64,000 nt of DNA from Vibrio sp. CB1-14 (GCF_040412085.2 NZ_CP115920.1:2852001-2916000), one strand, 5' to 3'. Positions 19,613-32,880 are shown, numbered from the stretch's first letter. The notes: a model not told the origin generated them from the sequence alone. Program-made: numbers and translations.

Positions 19613-19632
19613 AAGCCCCTTGATTGGGGCTT
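19613..19632. terminator. Weak hairpin between cysZ and ybeL
   Basis: AAGCCCC (19613-19619) pairs with GGGGCTT (19626-19632) around TTGATT. It has little T-tract on either side but sits between convergent genes, so it probably acts as a weak terminator. Confidence 0.6.
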
Positions 19633-19640
19633 GGTATCAC

Positions 19641-20111
19641 TCAAGGTTTTAATGGCTTACGACTAAAGGACTTATTACCACATTTAGCACAATCGCCGAT
19701 CACGGTTGGATGGTTGTACTCGGTTTTATGACCACACTGCTCACACACCAATACTCCAAGCCCTATCATTTCACCTGACGTGTAAACACCCTGATGCTCT
19801 AAATCTTGGAACAACTCGACCCATTCCACTCTCGTTCGGTCAGTAATGTCCAATAGCCCTTGCCAAATTGAGTTAGCAATCATTAGATAGAAGGGACCGC
19901 TTTTACTCTCTTCGTAATTATCAGCAAACTCTTTGAGATCCGATTTAACATACGCGGAGATCAGCGCCATCTCGTCCTTGGTCATGTCGTTCGCAGCTTC
20001 CACCACTTGTCCCGACTTTTCAAACACGTGCTGTAACTCTTCTGGACTATGTTTGAGGTTCTCAACCACATCTTCGATCATTTCTTCATAACTGGTTTTA
20101 CGCTTAGGCAT
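19641..20111 (-). CDS. ybeL: YbeL-like zinc-ribbon protein (DUF1451)
   Basis: A 156-residue cytoplasmic protein. The N-terminal two thirds is helical and charged (YEEMIEDVVENLKHS, WQGLLDITDRTRVEWVELF); the C-terminal part is a zinc ribbon with C123/C126 (CEQC) and C141/C144 (CAKC). It belongs to DUF1451 (PF07295). E. coli ybeL also neighbours leuS. Function unknown. Confidence 0.88.
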   Translation of the reverse strand: MPKRKTSYEEMIEDVVENLKHSPEELQHVFEKSGQVVEAANDMTKDEMALISAYVKSDLKEFADNYEESKSGPFYLMIANSIWQGLLDITDRTRVEWVELFQDLEHQGVYTSGEMIGLGVLVCEQCGHKTEYNHPTVIGDCAKCGNKSFSRKPLKP

Positions 20112-20165
20112 ACATCCCCCTGTTATTGGCTATTGTTGACCGAGCTTCCTTTAGGTATTCTATGA

Positions 20166-22799
<2,634 letters not shown>

Positions 22800-22820
22800 T
22801 CATCATCACTTTATGATACT

Positions 22821-22850
22821 AAGAGTCGCAGCGAACAACTGCGGCTCTTT
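22821..22850 (+). terminator. Hairpin after leuS
   Basis: AAGAGTCGCAG (22821-22831) pairs with CTGCGGCTCTT (22839-22849) with one G-T pair; only three T follow. It is likely a leaky terminator or attenuator before lptE. Confidence 0.6.
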
Positions 22851-22931
22851 CGTCCATTTTAAGCAAAGCCTTATTTAAGTTTCTACTTCGGAAATTTACA
22901 TAAGCCTTTTCAACGAGAGCCTTCGGTAGCT

Positions 22932-23504
22932 ATGTTTCGATTCAAACAAAAACTAACACAAGCCAGTTTTATTCTTCTTCTCTCTTCTCTACTGACAGCA
23001 TGTGGATTTCAGCTACGTGGCGAGTACTCTGTACCCGAAGACATTACCGCTATCTCTGTCACGAGTTATGATAAGTACAGCAAAATCACTCGCTTGGTAA
23101 AAGAGCAACTGCGCCTCAGCCAAATTGAGCTAGTGACGCCAAACAAAGATGTTCCGAATATTCATATCATTGGTGAAACCATTACCGACCGTACTCTATC
23201 TCTGTACCAAAACACACGTGCTGCCGAGAAAGAAGTAGTGTACGAAGTCAACTATCGAGTCACCGTTCCTGATCTGGGCGCAAAAGATTTTACTGCGACT
23301 ATGACTCGCAGCTACCTAGACAACCCACTTTCAGCGCTCGCTAAGTCGGCTGAGCGTAAGCTTATCGAAGATGAAATGCGCGAGTTTTCTGCGCAGCAAA
23401 TGATGCGTCAAATGGCAAGACTTAAAACTGAAATTCAAGAGTTTGAGGAAAAGCAACACCTTGAAGAATCGAATAGCAATACGCAAGACAACTCACCGTC
23501 TTAA
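22932..23504 (+). CDS. lptE: LPS-assembly lipoprotein LptE
   Basis: A 190-residue outer-membrane lipoprotein with lipobox LTAC (lipidated C24). The opening of the mature part, GFQLRGEYSVPEDI, is typical of LptE/RlpB. It plugs the LptD barrel and helps insert lipopolysaccharide into the outer leaflet. The C-terminal 30 residues are glutamine- and glutamate-rich (RQMARLKTEIQEFEEKQH), extending beyond the folded domain. Neighbours leuS and holA match the conserved order. Confidence 0.94.
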   Translation: MFRFKQKLTQASFILLLSSLLTACGFQLRGEYSVPEDITAISVTSYDKYSKITRLVKEQLRLSQIELVTPNKDVPNIHIIGETITDRTLSLYQNTRAAEKEVVYEVNYRVTVPDLGAKDFTATMTRSYLDNPLSALAKSAERKLIEDEMREFSAQQMMRQMARLKTEIQEFEEKQHLEESNSNTQDNSPS

Positions 23505-23517
23505 CAGGTAACCGATT

Positions 23518-24537
23518 GTGAGAATTTTTGCTGACCGCCTTTCTGAGCACCTTACGAAGCAATGGCACCACTGCTTCTTATTGTTTGGTAATGAGCCACT
23601 ATTCGTTCAAGAGAGTAGAGATGCGGTTATTCGCCACGCTAAGCAGCTTGGCTTTGAAGAGCATCACCGCTTTAGCGTCGATAACTCACTTGACTGGAAT
23701 GAAGTGTATGATTGTACTCAAGCACTGAGTCTATTCTCGTCAAAGCAGATCATTGAACTCAGCATGCCGGAGACTGGTGTTAATGCCAGTATTGCCAAAC
23801 AGCTCGCGGACATAGCACCTACTCTGCATGAAGATATTGTGCTTATCATCACTGGCACCAAGCTCACCCGAGCGCAAGAGTCTGCGAAATGGTTTAAGGC
23901 GCTGGGCGGCTGCCTAGTTAGCTGTAACACGCCAGATATTAAACAGTTACCACAGTGGGTCATGAGACGCTGTCGAGCAAATCAATTAATGCCTGACGGG
24001 GAAGCCGTTCAACTACTGTGCCAATGGCATGAAGGCAACCTATTTGCTTTGTCACAAAGCCTTGAAAAACTCGGCCTGCTCTACCCTGATGGCCAATTGA
24101 CTTTGCTGCGGGTTCAAGAGTCGCTCAGCAGACACAATCACTTCACTGTATTTCATTGGGTTGATGCTGTTTTGGAAGGCAAACCAAAGCGTGCCCATCG
24201 CGTGCTAACCCAACTTGAGGCTGAAGGTGTAGAAGCAACAATTTTACTCCGTACGATTCAAAAAGAACTGGTACAGCTTGGTAAGATGCAAGCCATGTTA
24301 GCTCAATCGTCACTTGGTCAGGTGCTTGATCAGTTTCGAGTATGGCAAAATAAAAAGCCGATCTATAGCGCCGCATTAAACCGGTTATCACCAGAAAAAC
24401 TGCGCAAAAATATCCAATTGCTCAGCGCCATTGAGGTGCAGGTGAAAACCCAATACGAGCAAAGTCCTTGGCCATACTTGCAGCAACTCTCGCTTAACCT
24501 GAGCAGTGCTGACAGCGGTCTGTCTTTGCAACCATAA
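23518..24537 (+). CDS. holA: DNA polymerase III delta subunit
   Basis: A 339-residue clamp-loader subunit that opens the beta clamp. The N-terminal LTKQWHHCFLLFGNEPLFVQESRD matches HolA, and the C-terminal domain includes the helical LLRTIQKELVQLG region. It begins with GTG at 23518, 13 bp after lptE, and is probably translated from the same transcript. In E. coli nadD follows; here the next gene is rsfS. Confidence 0.95.
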   Translation: MRIFADRLSEHLTKQWHHCFLLFGNEPLFVQESRDAVIRHAKQLGFEEHHRFSVDNSLDWNEVYDCTQALSLFSSKQIIELSMPETGVNASIAKQLADIAPTLHEDIVLIITGTKLTRAQESAKWFKALGGCLVSCNTPDIKQLPQWVMRRCRANQLMPDGEAVQLLCQWHEGNLFALSQSLEKLGLLYPDGQLTLLRVQESLSRHNHFTVFHWVDAVLEGKPKRAHRVLTQLEAEGVEATILLRTIQKELVQLGKMQAMLAQSSLGQVLDQFRVWQNKKPIYSAALNRLSPEKLRKNIQLLSAIEVQVKTQYEQSPWPYLQQLSLNLSSADSGLSLQP

Positions 24538-24608
24538 AATCGTGATATAATTACCGATCGATTGAGTAGCGATACTCCCCTAACTATATACATACTGAGG
24601 AATCTCTT

Positions 24609-24926
24609 TTGCAACGCGAAGAATTGAAACTTTTTCTAGCTGATAAAGCGGACGATATGAAAGCACAAGACATTGTCACCCTAGATGTTGAAGGCAAGTC
24701 TAGCGTTACAGACTTCATGATCGTCTGTACCGGCACTTCTAGAAGACACGTCATTTCAATTGCGGATCATGTTGCTGCAGAAGTGAAAAAGGTAGGCCTA
24801 GAACCACTAGGTATCGATGGCAGCACCGAGGGTGAATGGGTTGTACTGGATATGGGTTCAACCATGCTACACGTAATGCAAGAAGAGCACCGTGAGCTAT
24901 ACCAACTAGAAAAGCTTTGGAGCTAA
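24609..24926 (+). CDS. rsfS: Ribosomal silencing factor RsfS
   Basis: A 105-residue Iojap-family protein that binds ribosomal protein uL14 and blocks subunit joining in starved cells. Recognised by [34 protein letters not shown] and [16 protein letters not shown]. It starts with TTG at 24609 after GAGGAATCTCTT. Only four bases separate it from rlmH. Confidence 0.95.
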   Translation: MQREELKLFLADKADDMKAQDIVTLDVEGKSSVTDFMIVCTGTSRRHVISIADHVAAEVKKVGLEPLGIDGSTEGEWVVLDMGSTMLHVMQEEHRELYQLEKLWS

Positions 24927-24930
24927 CAGT

Positions 24931-25401
24931 TTGAAACTTCAACTGATCGCCGTTGGCACTAAAATGCCTAAGTGGGTAGAAGAAGGCTTTCAAGAATATC
25001 GCCGCCGCTTCCCACACGACCTGCCACTTGAGCTCATCGAAATAACCGCAGGTAAGCGAGGCAAAAATGCCGACATCGCGCGCATCCTTCAAAAAGAAGG
25101 TGAAGCGATGCTTGCTGCCGTGCCAAAGGGCAATCGTATTGTCACCTTGGATATTCCCGGTAAAAAATGGGATACGCCACAGCTCGCCGAGCAGCTGGAA
25201 AGCTGGAAGCTCGACGGCCGTGATGTTTCCATTCTGATTGGTGGTCCTGAAGGATTGGCTCCAGCTTGTAAAGCAGCCGCAGACCAGAGCTGGTCTTTGT
25301 CTGCGTTAACCCTTCCTCACCCGCTGGTGCGCATTGTCATGGCGGAGAGCTTGTACCGAGCGTGGTCAATTACCGCTAATCATCCGTATCACAGAGAGTA
25401 A
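24931..25401 (+). CDS. rlmH: 23S rRNA pseudouridine-1915 N3-methyltransferase
   Basis: A 156-residue SPOUT-fold methyltransferase that modifies pseudouridine 1915 in helix 69 of 23S rRNA on the 70S ribosome. The trefoil-knot segment [13 protein letters not shown] and the C-terminal [20 protein letters not shown] are diagnostic. The start is TTG at 24931. It is followed after 11 bp by mrdA. Confidence 0.96.
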   Translation: MKLQLIAVGTKMPKWVEEGFQEYRRRFPHDLPLELIEITAGKRGKNADIARILQKEGEAMLAAVPKGNRIVTLDIPGKKWDTPQLAEQLESWKLDGRDVSILIGGPEGLAPACKAAADQSWSLSALTLPHPLVRIVMAESLYRAWSITANHPYHRE

Positions 25402-25412
25402 TTGAGCTAGCG

Positions 25413-27299
25413 ATGAAACGTAAACGCAGCCAGATACGGGATCATCAGGCCGAAGCGCGACTATTTAAAAGTCGCGCTATTGTGGCGTTTGTTGGTATCG
25501 TTGTAATGATGTTGGTGCTCGTCGCTAACCTCTACAACATCCAGATCAACCAGTATCAAGACTATAAAACCCGCTCGAACGATAACCGCATCAAAGTCGT
25601 GCCTATCGCGCCTAATCGCGGGCTCATCTACGACCGCAATGGCATTTTGCTGGCGGAGAACCGTCCTGTCTTCAACCTAGAAGTCACACCAGAAAAAGTC
25701 AAAGACATGGATGCAACCATCCAGGCGCTAAGACAATATCTGGATATCTCACCTGAGCGTGAAGAAGCCTTCAATCGCGATCGCAAGCGTACTCGCCGTT
25801 TTAAATCGATCCCGCTTCTGACCCAATTGACTGAAGACCAAGTCGCGATCTTTTCCGTTCATCAACATAAGTTCCCTGGCGTTGAAATAGCTGCGAACCT
25901 AAAACGTTTCTATCCCTACGGTGATGTGCTTACTCACGTAATTGGTTATGTATCCCGCATTAATGATCGAGACATGCGCCGCCTGATCCGCGAAGAGCAA
26001 GACGCAAATTATCAGGCGACACGCGATATTGGTAAGCTCGGTATTGAGCGCTACTACGAAAATATTTTGCACGGCACCGCTGGCTATCAGGAAGTGGAAG
26101 TGAACAGCCGTGGACGCGTATTAAGAACCCTCAAGTTCGTGCCACCTCTTCCTGGTAAAGACATCGTTCTGAACCTGGACATAACGCTTCAACTTAAGGT
26201 TCACAAACTGCTCGATGGCAGACGTGGCTCAGCGATCATTCTTGATCCAAGTGATAACGGTGTATTAGCAATGGTATCCAGCCCAAGCTACGATCCAAAT
26301 GCATTTGTGAACGGCATTTCGAGCAAAGGCTATCGCGCACTACTGGAAGATAAAAACCGACCACTAGTAAACCGCGCAACCCTTGGTATTTATCCACCCG
26401 CTTCAACGGTTAAGCCGTTTATCTCGGTCGGCGCACTTCAAGAAGGCGTCATTACCACCAAAACTACACGTAATGACCCGGGCTACTGGCGTATTCCAAA
26501 CTCGAAGACACGTCCATTCCGTGATTGGTTGCGTTGGGGTCATGGTAAGGTTGATATTCTCAAAGCGATTGAAGAGTCGGTGGATACCTTCTACTACCAA
26601 ATTGCTTACGACATGGGCATTGATCGCCTATCGAAGTGGATGATGATGTTTGGTTTCGGCGACTACACAGGCATTGATATCTTCGAAGAGAGCAAAGCCA
26701 ATATGCCAACACGCGAATGGAAGATGGCCAGACACAGAACACCGTGGTATCAAGGTGATACCATCCCTGTCGGTATCGGTCAGGGTTACTGGACAGCAAC
26801 GCCAATGCAGATAGCCAAAGCAACCTCAGTTCTGGTTAATCGCGGCGAAGTACTCTCTCCACATCTATTGCGTGCGACCATAAATAATGGCGACAGCTTT
26901 GATCATCAAACCTTAAGTGAAGTTGACTCGAGACCCCCTATTACCGGTGTACAAGAGCGCTACTGGGATATTGCTTTAGAAGGTATGCGCCGGGTAAACC
27001 ACGGCGTTAAAGGCACAGCTCGACGCGCGTTCGCCAATATGCCTTTTCAAAGTGGTGGTAAATCGGGGACTGCACAGGTGTTTAGCTTGGCAGAAGACGA
27101 AGAGTACAACGCTGAAGAGCTCGCAGAGCATCTGAAAGACCATGCATTGTTTACCGGCTTCGCCCCGTTTGAGAATCCTGAGGTCGTGGTTACTGTCGTA
27201 CTTGAGAACGCCGGTGGTGGTTCTAGCAACGGAGCGCCAGTCGCTCGACAGCTGTTCGACTTAGCATTGGCAGAAAAGGAAGAGAGTGAAGAAGAATGA
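25413..27299 (+). CDS. mrdA: Penicillin-binding protein 2 (elongasome transpeptidase)
   Basis: A 628-residue class B penicillin-binding protein of the rod-shape complex. One N-terminal membrane helix ([20 protein letters not shown]) leads to the dimerisation domain and the transpeptidase domain with catalytic S331 and K334 in PASTVK, and KSGT at 550-553. It crosslinks peptidoglycan during side-wall growth together with RodA. Its last bases overlap rodA by four, so the two are translationally coupled. Confidence 0.97.
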   Translation: MKRKRSQIRDHQAEARLFKSRAIVAFVGIVVMMLVLVANLYNIQINQYQDYKTRSNDNRIKVVPIAPNRGLIYDRNGILLAENRPVFNLEVTPEKVKDMDATIQALRQYLDISPEREEAFNRDRKRTRRFKSIPLLTQLTEDQVAIFSVHQHKFPGVEIAANLKRFYPYGDVLTHVIGYVSRINDRDMRRLIREEQDANYQATRDIGKLGIERYYENILHGTAGYQEVEVNSRGRVLRTLKFVPPLPGKDIVLNLDITLQLKVHKLLDGRRGSAIILDPSDNGVLAMVSSPSYDPNAFVNGISSKGYRALLEDKNRPLVNRATLGIYPPASTVKPFISVGALQEGVITTKTTRNDPGYWRIPNSKTRPFRDWLRWGHGKVDILKAIEESVDTFYYQIAYDMGIDRLSKWMMMFGFGDYTGIDIFEESKANMPTREWKMARHRTPWYQGDTIPVGIGQGYWTATPMQIAKATSVLVNRGEVLSPHLLRATINNGDSFDHQTLSEVDSRPPITGVQERYWDIALEGMRRVNHGVKGTARRAFANMPFQSGGKSGTAQVFSLAEDEEYNAEELAEHLKDHALFTGFAPFENPEVVVTVVLENAGGGSSNGAPVARQLFDLALAEKEESEEE

Positions 27300-28417
27300 G
27301 ATTTGATCCTTCCACCGGTCAAAGCCGAGTGATGTTCGAACGCTTCCACATCGATTTGCCTTTGGTGCTCGGAATTCTGGCACTTATGGGTTTTGGTCTT
27401 GTAGTAATGTACAGCGCCAGCGGCCAAAGTATGGCTATGATGGACAGGCAAGCAATGCGTATGGTACTTGCTCTAGTGGTAATGGTTGTCCTCGCCCAGC
27501 TATCGCCAAGAACCTATGAAACCTTAGCTCCCTTAATGTTCTTTGCGGGCGTCATGCTGCTGTTTGGCGTGCTGTTCTTTGGTGAAGCCTCAAAAGGGGC
27601 TCAGCGCTGGCTAAATTTGGGCTTTGTGCGCTTTCAGCCCTCAGAGCTTCTTAAACTGGCGGTACCCTTGATGGTGGCTCGTTACATTGGTAAGCGTTCA
27701 CTACCCATCACGTTTCAGACCTTAATCATCTCGCTAGTGATGGTGTTCGTGCCCACAATATTAATCGCCAAGCAGCCAGACCTTGGGACTTCCATTTTGA
27801 TTGCCGCCTCGGGGATCTTCGTTGTCTTCTTAGCTGGTATCAGCTGGAAAATTATCTTTGGAGCCGTGCTTGCGCTGAGTGCCTTTGTCCCGGTGCTTTG
27901 GTTCTTTTTGATGCGTGAGTATCAGAAAGTACGCGTACGTACCTTGTTTGACCCCGAATCGGATCCACTGGGCGCGGGTTATCACATCATTCAAAGTAAA
28001 ATTGCTATCGGCTCTGGCGGGATCACTGGTAAGGGCTGGATGCAAGGCACTCAATCACAGCTCGAGTTTTTGCCTGAGCGTCACACCGACTTCATCTTTG
28101 CGGTTATTGCTGAAGAGTGGGGAATGTTCGGAATTCTATTGCTGCTTACTCTCTATCTATTCATTATCGGGCGAGGCTTATATCTAGCCAGTTCCGCACA
28201 AACTGCGTTCGGTCGAATGATGGCTGGCAGTATCGTTCTTAGCTTCTTCGTTTATGTTTTTGTAAATATTGGTATGGTGAGCGGTATATTACCGGTAGTT
28301 GGTGTACCATTGCCGCTGATCAGCTACGGTGGCACCTCCATGGTGACCCTCATGGCTGGATTTGGCATTCTGATGTCAATTCATACACACCGAAAAGCAT
28401 TCTCAAAGGCAACCTAA
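27296..28417 (+). CDS. rodA: Peptidoglycan glycosyltransferase RodA
   Basis: A 373-residue SEDS-family polytopic inner-membrane enzyme that polymerises lipid II for cell elongation. Family signatures are [44 protein letters not shown] and [18 protein letters not shown], with the conserved [15 protein letters not shown] near the end. It overlaps mrdA by four bases and rlpA by one, forming one operon. Confidence 0.97.
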   Translation: MRFDPSTGQSRVMFERFHIDLPLVLGILALMGFGLVVMYSASGQSMAMMDRQAMRMVLALVVMVVLAQLSPRTYETLAPLMFFAGVMLLFGVLFFGEASKGAQRWLNLGFVRFQPSELLKLAVPLMVARYIGKRSLPITFQTLIISLVMVFVPTILIAKQPDLGTSILIAASGIFVVFLAGISWKIIFGAVLALSAFVPVLWFFLMREYQKVRVRTLFDPESDPLGAGYHIIQSKIAIGSGGITGKGWMQGTQSQLEFLPERHTDFIFAVIAEEWGMFGILLLLTLYLFIIGRGLYLASSAQTAFGRMMAGSIVLSFFVYVFVNIGMVSGILPVVGVPLPLISYGGTSMVTLMAGFGILMSIHTHRKAFSKAT

Positions 28418-29220
28418 TGAACAAACGGAATGACACATGGCGCCAGCGCCTTTCTTGGCTGGGTTTGGCCTTAGGGCTGACCGCCCTAGCTGGGTGCTCT
28501 TCGTCATCAGACAGTCGCTATGACCTGAAAGACGATGTGGCACCTAGCGCGCCTATTTCTGTCGATCATATTGAAGGCGCGGTGCCAAAGTATGAACCAT
28601 ACAGTCTCGGGGGTAATAAGAGTTACCGCCTGCGCGGCAAAAGCTACACCGTGATTAAAGACCCAACAGGTTTTACAGAGCGTGGCGAAGCATCCTGGTA
28701 TGGCAAAAAGTTCCATGGACACTTAACCTCGAATGGCGAAGTGTACGACATGTACTCAATGTCGGCAGCCCATAAGACTTTGCCTCTACCGAGCTATGTT
28801 AAAGTTAAAAATCTTGATAACGGAAAAGAGACCATTGTTCGTGTTAATGACCGTGGTCCTTTCCATGACGGCCGTATTATCGACCTAAGTTATGCAGCAG
28901 CAAACAAGCTAGATGTGATTAAAACGGGTACGGCTAACGTCGAAATTGAAGTGATTATCGTCGAAAAACCATCTAGTCAACATGAGCTGAGCAAGCACCC
29001 GGAGTACACTATTCAAGTCGTTGCCTCACCTCATAAAGATCGCATCGACAACTTGTCCAAGCAACTGAGTGAAAAGCTATCTGTCGACACCTTTCTTACC
29101 CCGGTAAACAAGAACTATCGACTGATGCTTGTCCCCTTTAAAGATTACAAGCAAACTCAAGACGTACTGGAGCAGGTGCAAAAGATTGGCTACCCCTCAG
29201 CTTTCGTCAAAAAACTGTAA
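28417..29220 (+). CDS. rlpA: Septal-ring lytic transglycosylase-type lipoprotein RlpA
   Basis: A 267-residue outer-membrane lipoprotein with lipobox ALAGC (C27). A double-psi beta-barrel RlpA domain (GEASWYGKKFHGHLTSNGE, VRVNDRGPF, RIIDLSYAAA) is followed by a C-terminal SPOR domain (YTIQVVASPHKD to the end) that binds denuded glycan at the septum. RlpA of some bacteria cuts naked glycan strands; that of E. coli appears inactive, so activity here is unproven. Coupled to rodA by a one-base overlap. Confidence 0.95.
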   Translation: MNKRNDTWRQRLSWLGLALGLTALAGCSSSSDSRYDLKDDVAPSAPISVDHIEGAVPKYEPYSLGGNKSYRLRGKSYTVIKDPTGFTERGEASWYGKKFHGHLTSNGEVYDMYSMSAAHKTLPLPSYVKVKNLDNGKETIVRVNDRGPFHDGRIIDLSYAAANKLDVIKTGTANVEIEVIIVEKPSSQHELSKHPEYTIQVVASPHKDRIDNLSKQLSEKLSVDTFLTPVNKNYRLMLVPFKDYKQTQDVLEQVQKIGYPSAFVKKL

Positions 29221-29319
29221 ACATCATTGACATAAATAACCGTTGTTACTTAGTGTAAGCTATCTAGTTTGCAGGCAACATTCTGTTACTATACGAACTA
29301 TTACTCAAACGCATTCGAA

Positions 29320-30498
29320 ATGAATAAGAATAAATCTTCTATGAAATTTGTAACCACTATTGCTCTTTCCGCAACTTTGGCAGCAACTTCTGCCTTTGCG
29401 GCACCTGTTGTCATGCCTGATGCACCTCAAATCGCAGCGAAAGGCTTCGTTTTGATGGACTACAACTCTGGTAAGGTTCTCGCTGAGAAAGAGATGAATA
29501 CTCAGCTCCACCCGGCAAGTTTGACCAAAATGATGACCAGCTATGTTATCGGCCAAGAGCTAAAGCGCGGTAACATCTCACCACAAGACGAAGTGACCAT
29601 CAGCAAAAATGCGTGGGCAAAGAACTTCCCTGATTCATCAAAGATGTTCATTGAAGTAGGCACCAAGGTTACCGTTGATGAGCTAAACAAAGGCATCATC
29701 ATTCAATCGGGTAATGATGCTTGTGTCGCGATGGCTGAGCACATTGCAGGCTCAGAAGATGCATTCGTTGACCTTATGAATGCATGGGCGAAGTCTATCG
29801 GCATGACCAACTCGCACTTTGCTAACGTGCACGGTCTAGACAATCCGAATCTGTACTCAACCCCTTATGATATGGCTCTTCTGGGTCGCGCGCTTATCAA
29901 AGACGTGCCAGATGAGTACCGTATTTACTCTGAGAAGAAATTCACCTACAACGGCATCACCCAATACAACCGTAACGGTCTACTTTGGGACAAGAGCATG
30001 AACGTTGATGGCATCAAAACTGGCCACACAAGCAAAGCTGGCTACAGCCTAGTGAGCTCAGCAACTGAAGGTAAGATGCGTCTTGTTGCCGTCGTGATGG
30101 GTACTAAGAGCGCCAACGCTCGTAAATCGGAAAGTAAAAAGCTACTGAGTTACGGCTTCCGCTTCTTCGAGACGGTTAATCCACACAAAGCAGACGAAAC
30201 CTTCGTTGAAGAAAAAGTATGGATGGGTGACAAAGACGCCGTCGCGCTAGGTGTGAACCAAGACACTTATGTCACACTGCCACGCGGCCAAGCGAAAAAC
30301 CTAAAAGCAAGCTTCGTACTTGAAAAGCAGTTAGAAGCACCAATATCTAAAGGCGATGTCGTTGGTAAGCTATACTATCAACTAGAAGGCGAAGACGTAG
30401 CTGAATACCCACTGCTTGCTCTTGAAGATGTTCAAGAAGGCAGCCTGTTCAGTCGCTTGTGGGATTACATCGTATTACTTTTCAAGAGCTTTTTCTAA
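29320..30498 (+). CDS. dacA: D-alanyl-D-alanine carboxypeptidase (PBP5)
   Basis: A 392-residue low-molecular-weight penicillin-binding protein that removes the terminal D-alanine from peptidoglycan stem peptides. Active-site motifs: S67 and K70 in ASLTK, SGN in IIQSGNDACV, and KTG at 233-235. A C-terminal beta domain and a membrane-binding amphipathic tail (LFSRLWDYIVLLFKSFF) follow. The start is ambiguous: ATG at 29320 or 29341, since neither has a strong ribosome site; the longer frame from 29269 is unlikely given the signal peptide. Confidence 0.95.
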   Translation: MNKNKSSMKFVTTIALSATLAATSAFAAPVVMPDAPQIAAKGFVLMDYNSGKVLAEKEMNTQLHPASLTKMMTSYVIGQELKRGNISPQDEVTISKNAWAKNFPDSSKMFIEVGTKVTVDELNKGIIIQSGNDACVAMAEHIAGSEDAFVDLMNAWAKSIGMTNSHFANVHGLDNPNLYSTPYDMALLGRALIKDVPDEYRIYSEKKFTYNGITQYNRNGLLWDKSMNVDGIKTGHTSKAGYSLVSSATEGKMRLVAVVMGTKSANARKSESKKLLSYGFRFFETVNPHKADETFVEEKVWMGDKDAVALGVNQDTYVTLPRGQAKNLKASFVLEKQLEAPISKGDVVGKLYYQLEGEDVAEYPLLALEDVQEGSLFSRLWDYIVLLFKSFF

Positions 30499-30533
30499 GC
30501 CCTAGCGTTTAACGCCAAAGTAATCGAGTCATC

Positions 30534-30563
30534 GTAAAGCCGCTATAAGCGGCTTTACTTTTT
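30534..30563 (+). terminator. Terminator of the mrdA-dacA operon
   Basis: GTAAAGCCGCT (30534-30544) pairs with AGCGGCTTTAC (30548-30558) around ATA, followed by five T. Confidence 0.93.
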
Positions 30564-30641
30564 CATTGGCTTGAGATCGTCCACGTAAGGCATTACTATT
30601 CGCACCGTTATAAAGAATTGGTATTTTTTGGAGTCCCTACT

Positions 30642-30920
30642 ATGTTGACCATCAACTCTGATGCAAAACTCAAAGACCTACTCGAGTTCCCTTGCTCTTT
30701 TACCTTCAAAGTGATGGGTTACGCTAAACCAGAGCTTCCTGAAAAAGTGCTGGAAGTGATCCAACGCCACGCGCCAGGGGACTACAGCCCAACCATTAAG
30801 CCAAGTGCAAAAGGCAACTACCACGCTGTATCTATTAACATTACAGCGACCTCAATCGAGCAGGTAGAGACCCTTTACAAAGAACTTGGTGATATCGACA
30901 TTGTTCGTATGGTTCTATAA
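30642..30920 (+). CDS. ybeD: YbeD-like protein (DUF493)
   Basis: A 92-residue cytoplasmic protein with an ACT-like ferredoxin fold. The DUF493 pattern [17 protein letters not shown] and [20 protein letters not shown] is clear. TTGGAG precedes the ATG at 30642, which is preferred over the upstream TTG at 30618. E. coli ybeD also lies between dacA and lipB; the function is unknown. Confidence 0.93.
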   Translation: MLTINSDAKLKDLLEFPCSFTFKVMGYAKPELPEKVLEVIQRHAPGDYSPTIKPSAKGNYHAVSINITATSIEQVETLYKELGDIDIVRMVL

Positions 30921-30946
30921 TAAATTGAAAGTTTCAAATTTATTTG

Positions 30947-30974
30947 AAAGCAGCTTAGGCTGCTTTCTTTTTAT
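30947..30974 (+). terminator. Terminator after ybeD
   Basis: AAAGCAGC (30947-30954), TTAG, GCTGCTTT (30959-30966), then CTTTTTATTT. Confidence 0.85.
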
Positions 30975-31095
30975 TTATCAATCAGATAAATATCCAGCAT
31001 CATGTAATGGTTAAGAATTCGTTATTTATTAGTAGTTCAAAACCATCAACATGTTTATAATGCGAATACTTTATTAAGTAGCAGCGAGGTGACTG

Positions 31096-31739
31096 GTGGA
31101 AAATCAGCTAGTTGTAAGGAAGCTTGGGCGAAAAGACTACGAACCAGTCTGGAAAGCCATGCATGATTTCACTGACAATCGAACAGACGATACACGCGAC
31201 GAAGTGTGGTTAGTGGAGCACAACCCTGTCTTTACTCAGGGACAGGCAGGTAAAGAAGAGCACCTACTCAACACTGGTGATATCCCAGTCATTCAAAGCG
31301 ATCGCGGCGGACAGGTCACCTATCATGGTCCTGGTCAGCTCGTTGCCTACTTTCTTATCAATTTGCGTCGTAAAAAAGCTTGGCGTTCGCGAGCTGGTTA
31401 CGCACATCGAAAACCTCGTTATCAACACACTTAACGCGTATGATATTGAGTCAGCGGCTAGGCCCGATGCCCCTGGAGTGTATGTCGATGGTAAAAAAAG
31501 TCTGCTCCCTTGGTCTGCGTATCCGTAAAGGGTGCTCATTTCACGGACTGGCGCTAAATATTAATATGGATCTCTCCCCTTTCCTTCGTATCAACCCTTG
31601 TGGCTATGCTGGGATGGAAATGGTTCAAGTGAGCCAACTGGGTGATCCAAAAGAGGTCTCGACTGTCGAAGACCAAATGATCAAAGCACTATTAGAAATA
31701 CTTGATTACGAGCAAGTAGAATTCAGCGAAGAAGCATAA
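31096..31739 (+). pseudogene. lipB: Octanoyltransferase LipB, interrupted by two +1-base frameshifts
   Basis: The reading runs through three frames. Frame one carries the LipB N-terminal half up to [20 protein letters not shown]; frame two continues with [19 protein letters not shown] and [12 protein letters not shown]; frame three ends with [16 protein letters not shown] and the active-site NPCGYAGM segment. The breaks fall in a run of six A (31372-31377) and one of seven A (31493-31499); removing one A from each gives exactly 213 codons, the usual LipB length. LipB moves octanoate from acyl carrier protein to lipoyl domains, ahead of LipA. Start is GTG at 31096 after GAGGTGACTG. No other decay is seen, so sequencing error in homopolymers is as likely as true loss. 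Confidence 0.88.
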
Positions 31740-31743
31740 GACG

Positions 31744-32709
31744 ATGAGCAAACCTATCCAAATGGAAAAAGGCGTCAAGTACCGTGACGCTGACAAGATG
31801 GCATTGATTCCCGTAAAGAACATGCCTACCGAGCAAAAAAAAATCCTTCGTAAGCCTGAATGGATGAAGATCAAGCTGCCAGCGGACAGTCAGCGTATTC
31901 AAGACATCAAGTCTGCAATGCGCAAAAACGATCTTCACTCGGTATGTGAAGAAGCCTCATGCCCTAACCTGGCTGAGTGCTTTAACCACGGCACAGCAAC
32001 TTTTATGATCCTTGGTGCTATCTGTACTCGTCGTTGTCCTTTCTGCGATGTAGCTCATGGCCGTCCAAATGCGCCAGAAACTGGTGAGCCGCAAAAGCTT
32101 GCGCAAACTATTAAGGACATGAAGCTTAAATACGTAGTGGTTACCTCTGTGGATCGTGACGACCTGCGTGACGGTGGTGCTCAGCACTTTGCAGACTGCA
32201 ACCGTGAAATCCGCGCACTTAACCCAGAGATCCGCATCGAGACCCTGGTACCTGATTTCCGTGGCCGTATGGATGTAGCGCTTGAAGCACTAAAAGATAA
32301 CCCGCCAGATGTGTTTAACCACAACTTAGAGACAGCTCCACGCTTATATCGTAAGGCGCGCCCGGGTGCGAACTACAAATGGTCACTTCAGCTTCTTCAG
32401 AAGTTTAAAGAGATGCACCCTGACGTACCGACTAAGTCTGGCTTGATGATGGGTCTGGGCGAAACCAAAGAAGAGATTGTTGAAGTACTGAAAGATCTCC
32501 GTGCTCACGGCGTCACTATGCTTACACTGGGTCAATACCTAGCACCAAGTCGTCATCACTTACCGGTTGAGCGCTATGTACCGCCATCAGAGTTTGATGA
32601 GCTAAAAGAGATCGCCCTTGAACTTGGCTTTACCCATGCAGCCTGTGGTCCATTTGTTCGCTCGTCGTACCATGCAGACCTACAAGCAAAAGGCGAAGAA
32701 GTGAAATAG
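31744..32709 (+). CDS. lipA: Lipoyl synthase
   Basis: A 321-residue radical SAM enzyme that inserts two sulfurs into octanoyl groups to make lipoate. The auxiliary iron-sulfur cluster cysteines are in [12 protein letters not shown] and the radical SAM cluster in CTRRCPFCD. The C-terminal RSSYHAD segment is typical. It starts four bases after lipB and presumably shares its transcript, so a true lipB loss would leave LipA dependent on salvaged octanoate. Confidence 0.98.
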   Translation: MSKPIQMEKGVKYRDADKMALIPVKNMPTEQKKILRKPEWMKIKLPADSQRIQDIKSAMRKNDLHSVCEEASCPNLAECFNHGTATFMILGAICTRRCPFCDVAHGRPNAPETGEPQKLAQTIKDMKLKYVVVTSVDRDDLRDGGAQHFADCNREIRALNPEIRIETLVPDFRGRMDVALEALKDNPPDVFNHNLETAPRLYRKARPGANYKWSLQLLQKFKEMHPDVPTKSGLMMGLGETKEEIVEVLKDLRAHGVTMLTLGQYLAPSRHHLPVERYVPPSEFDELKEIALELGFTHAACGPFVRSSYHADLQAKGEEVK

Positions 32710-32749
32710 CATTACTTTTTAGAAGTAACATTGCCTTTTTCGGACATAA

Positions 32750-32787
32750 AACACGGATTCGCTGTTGAAGCAATCCGTGTTTTTTTT
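32750..32787 (+). terminator. Terminator of lipBA
   Basis: ACACGGATT (32751-32759) pairs with AATCCGTGT (32772-32780), followed by seven T. Confidence 0.92.
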
Positions 32788-32880
32788 GAGAAAAATATGC
32801 AACATGACAATCTCATACTCGCATTTTTGCTATTTTTAGGTAGGCTTAAATAAAAAGTTTCACCCAATCAAGGACGTAAC

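Noticed and set aside
31372..31499. Programmed ribosomal frameshifting in lipB
   Set aside because: Both breaks need a +1 shift at A-runs, not the -1 shift typical of the AAAAAAG slippery site, and no family precedent is known to me. A one-base insertion explains both more simply.
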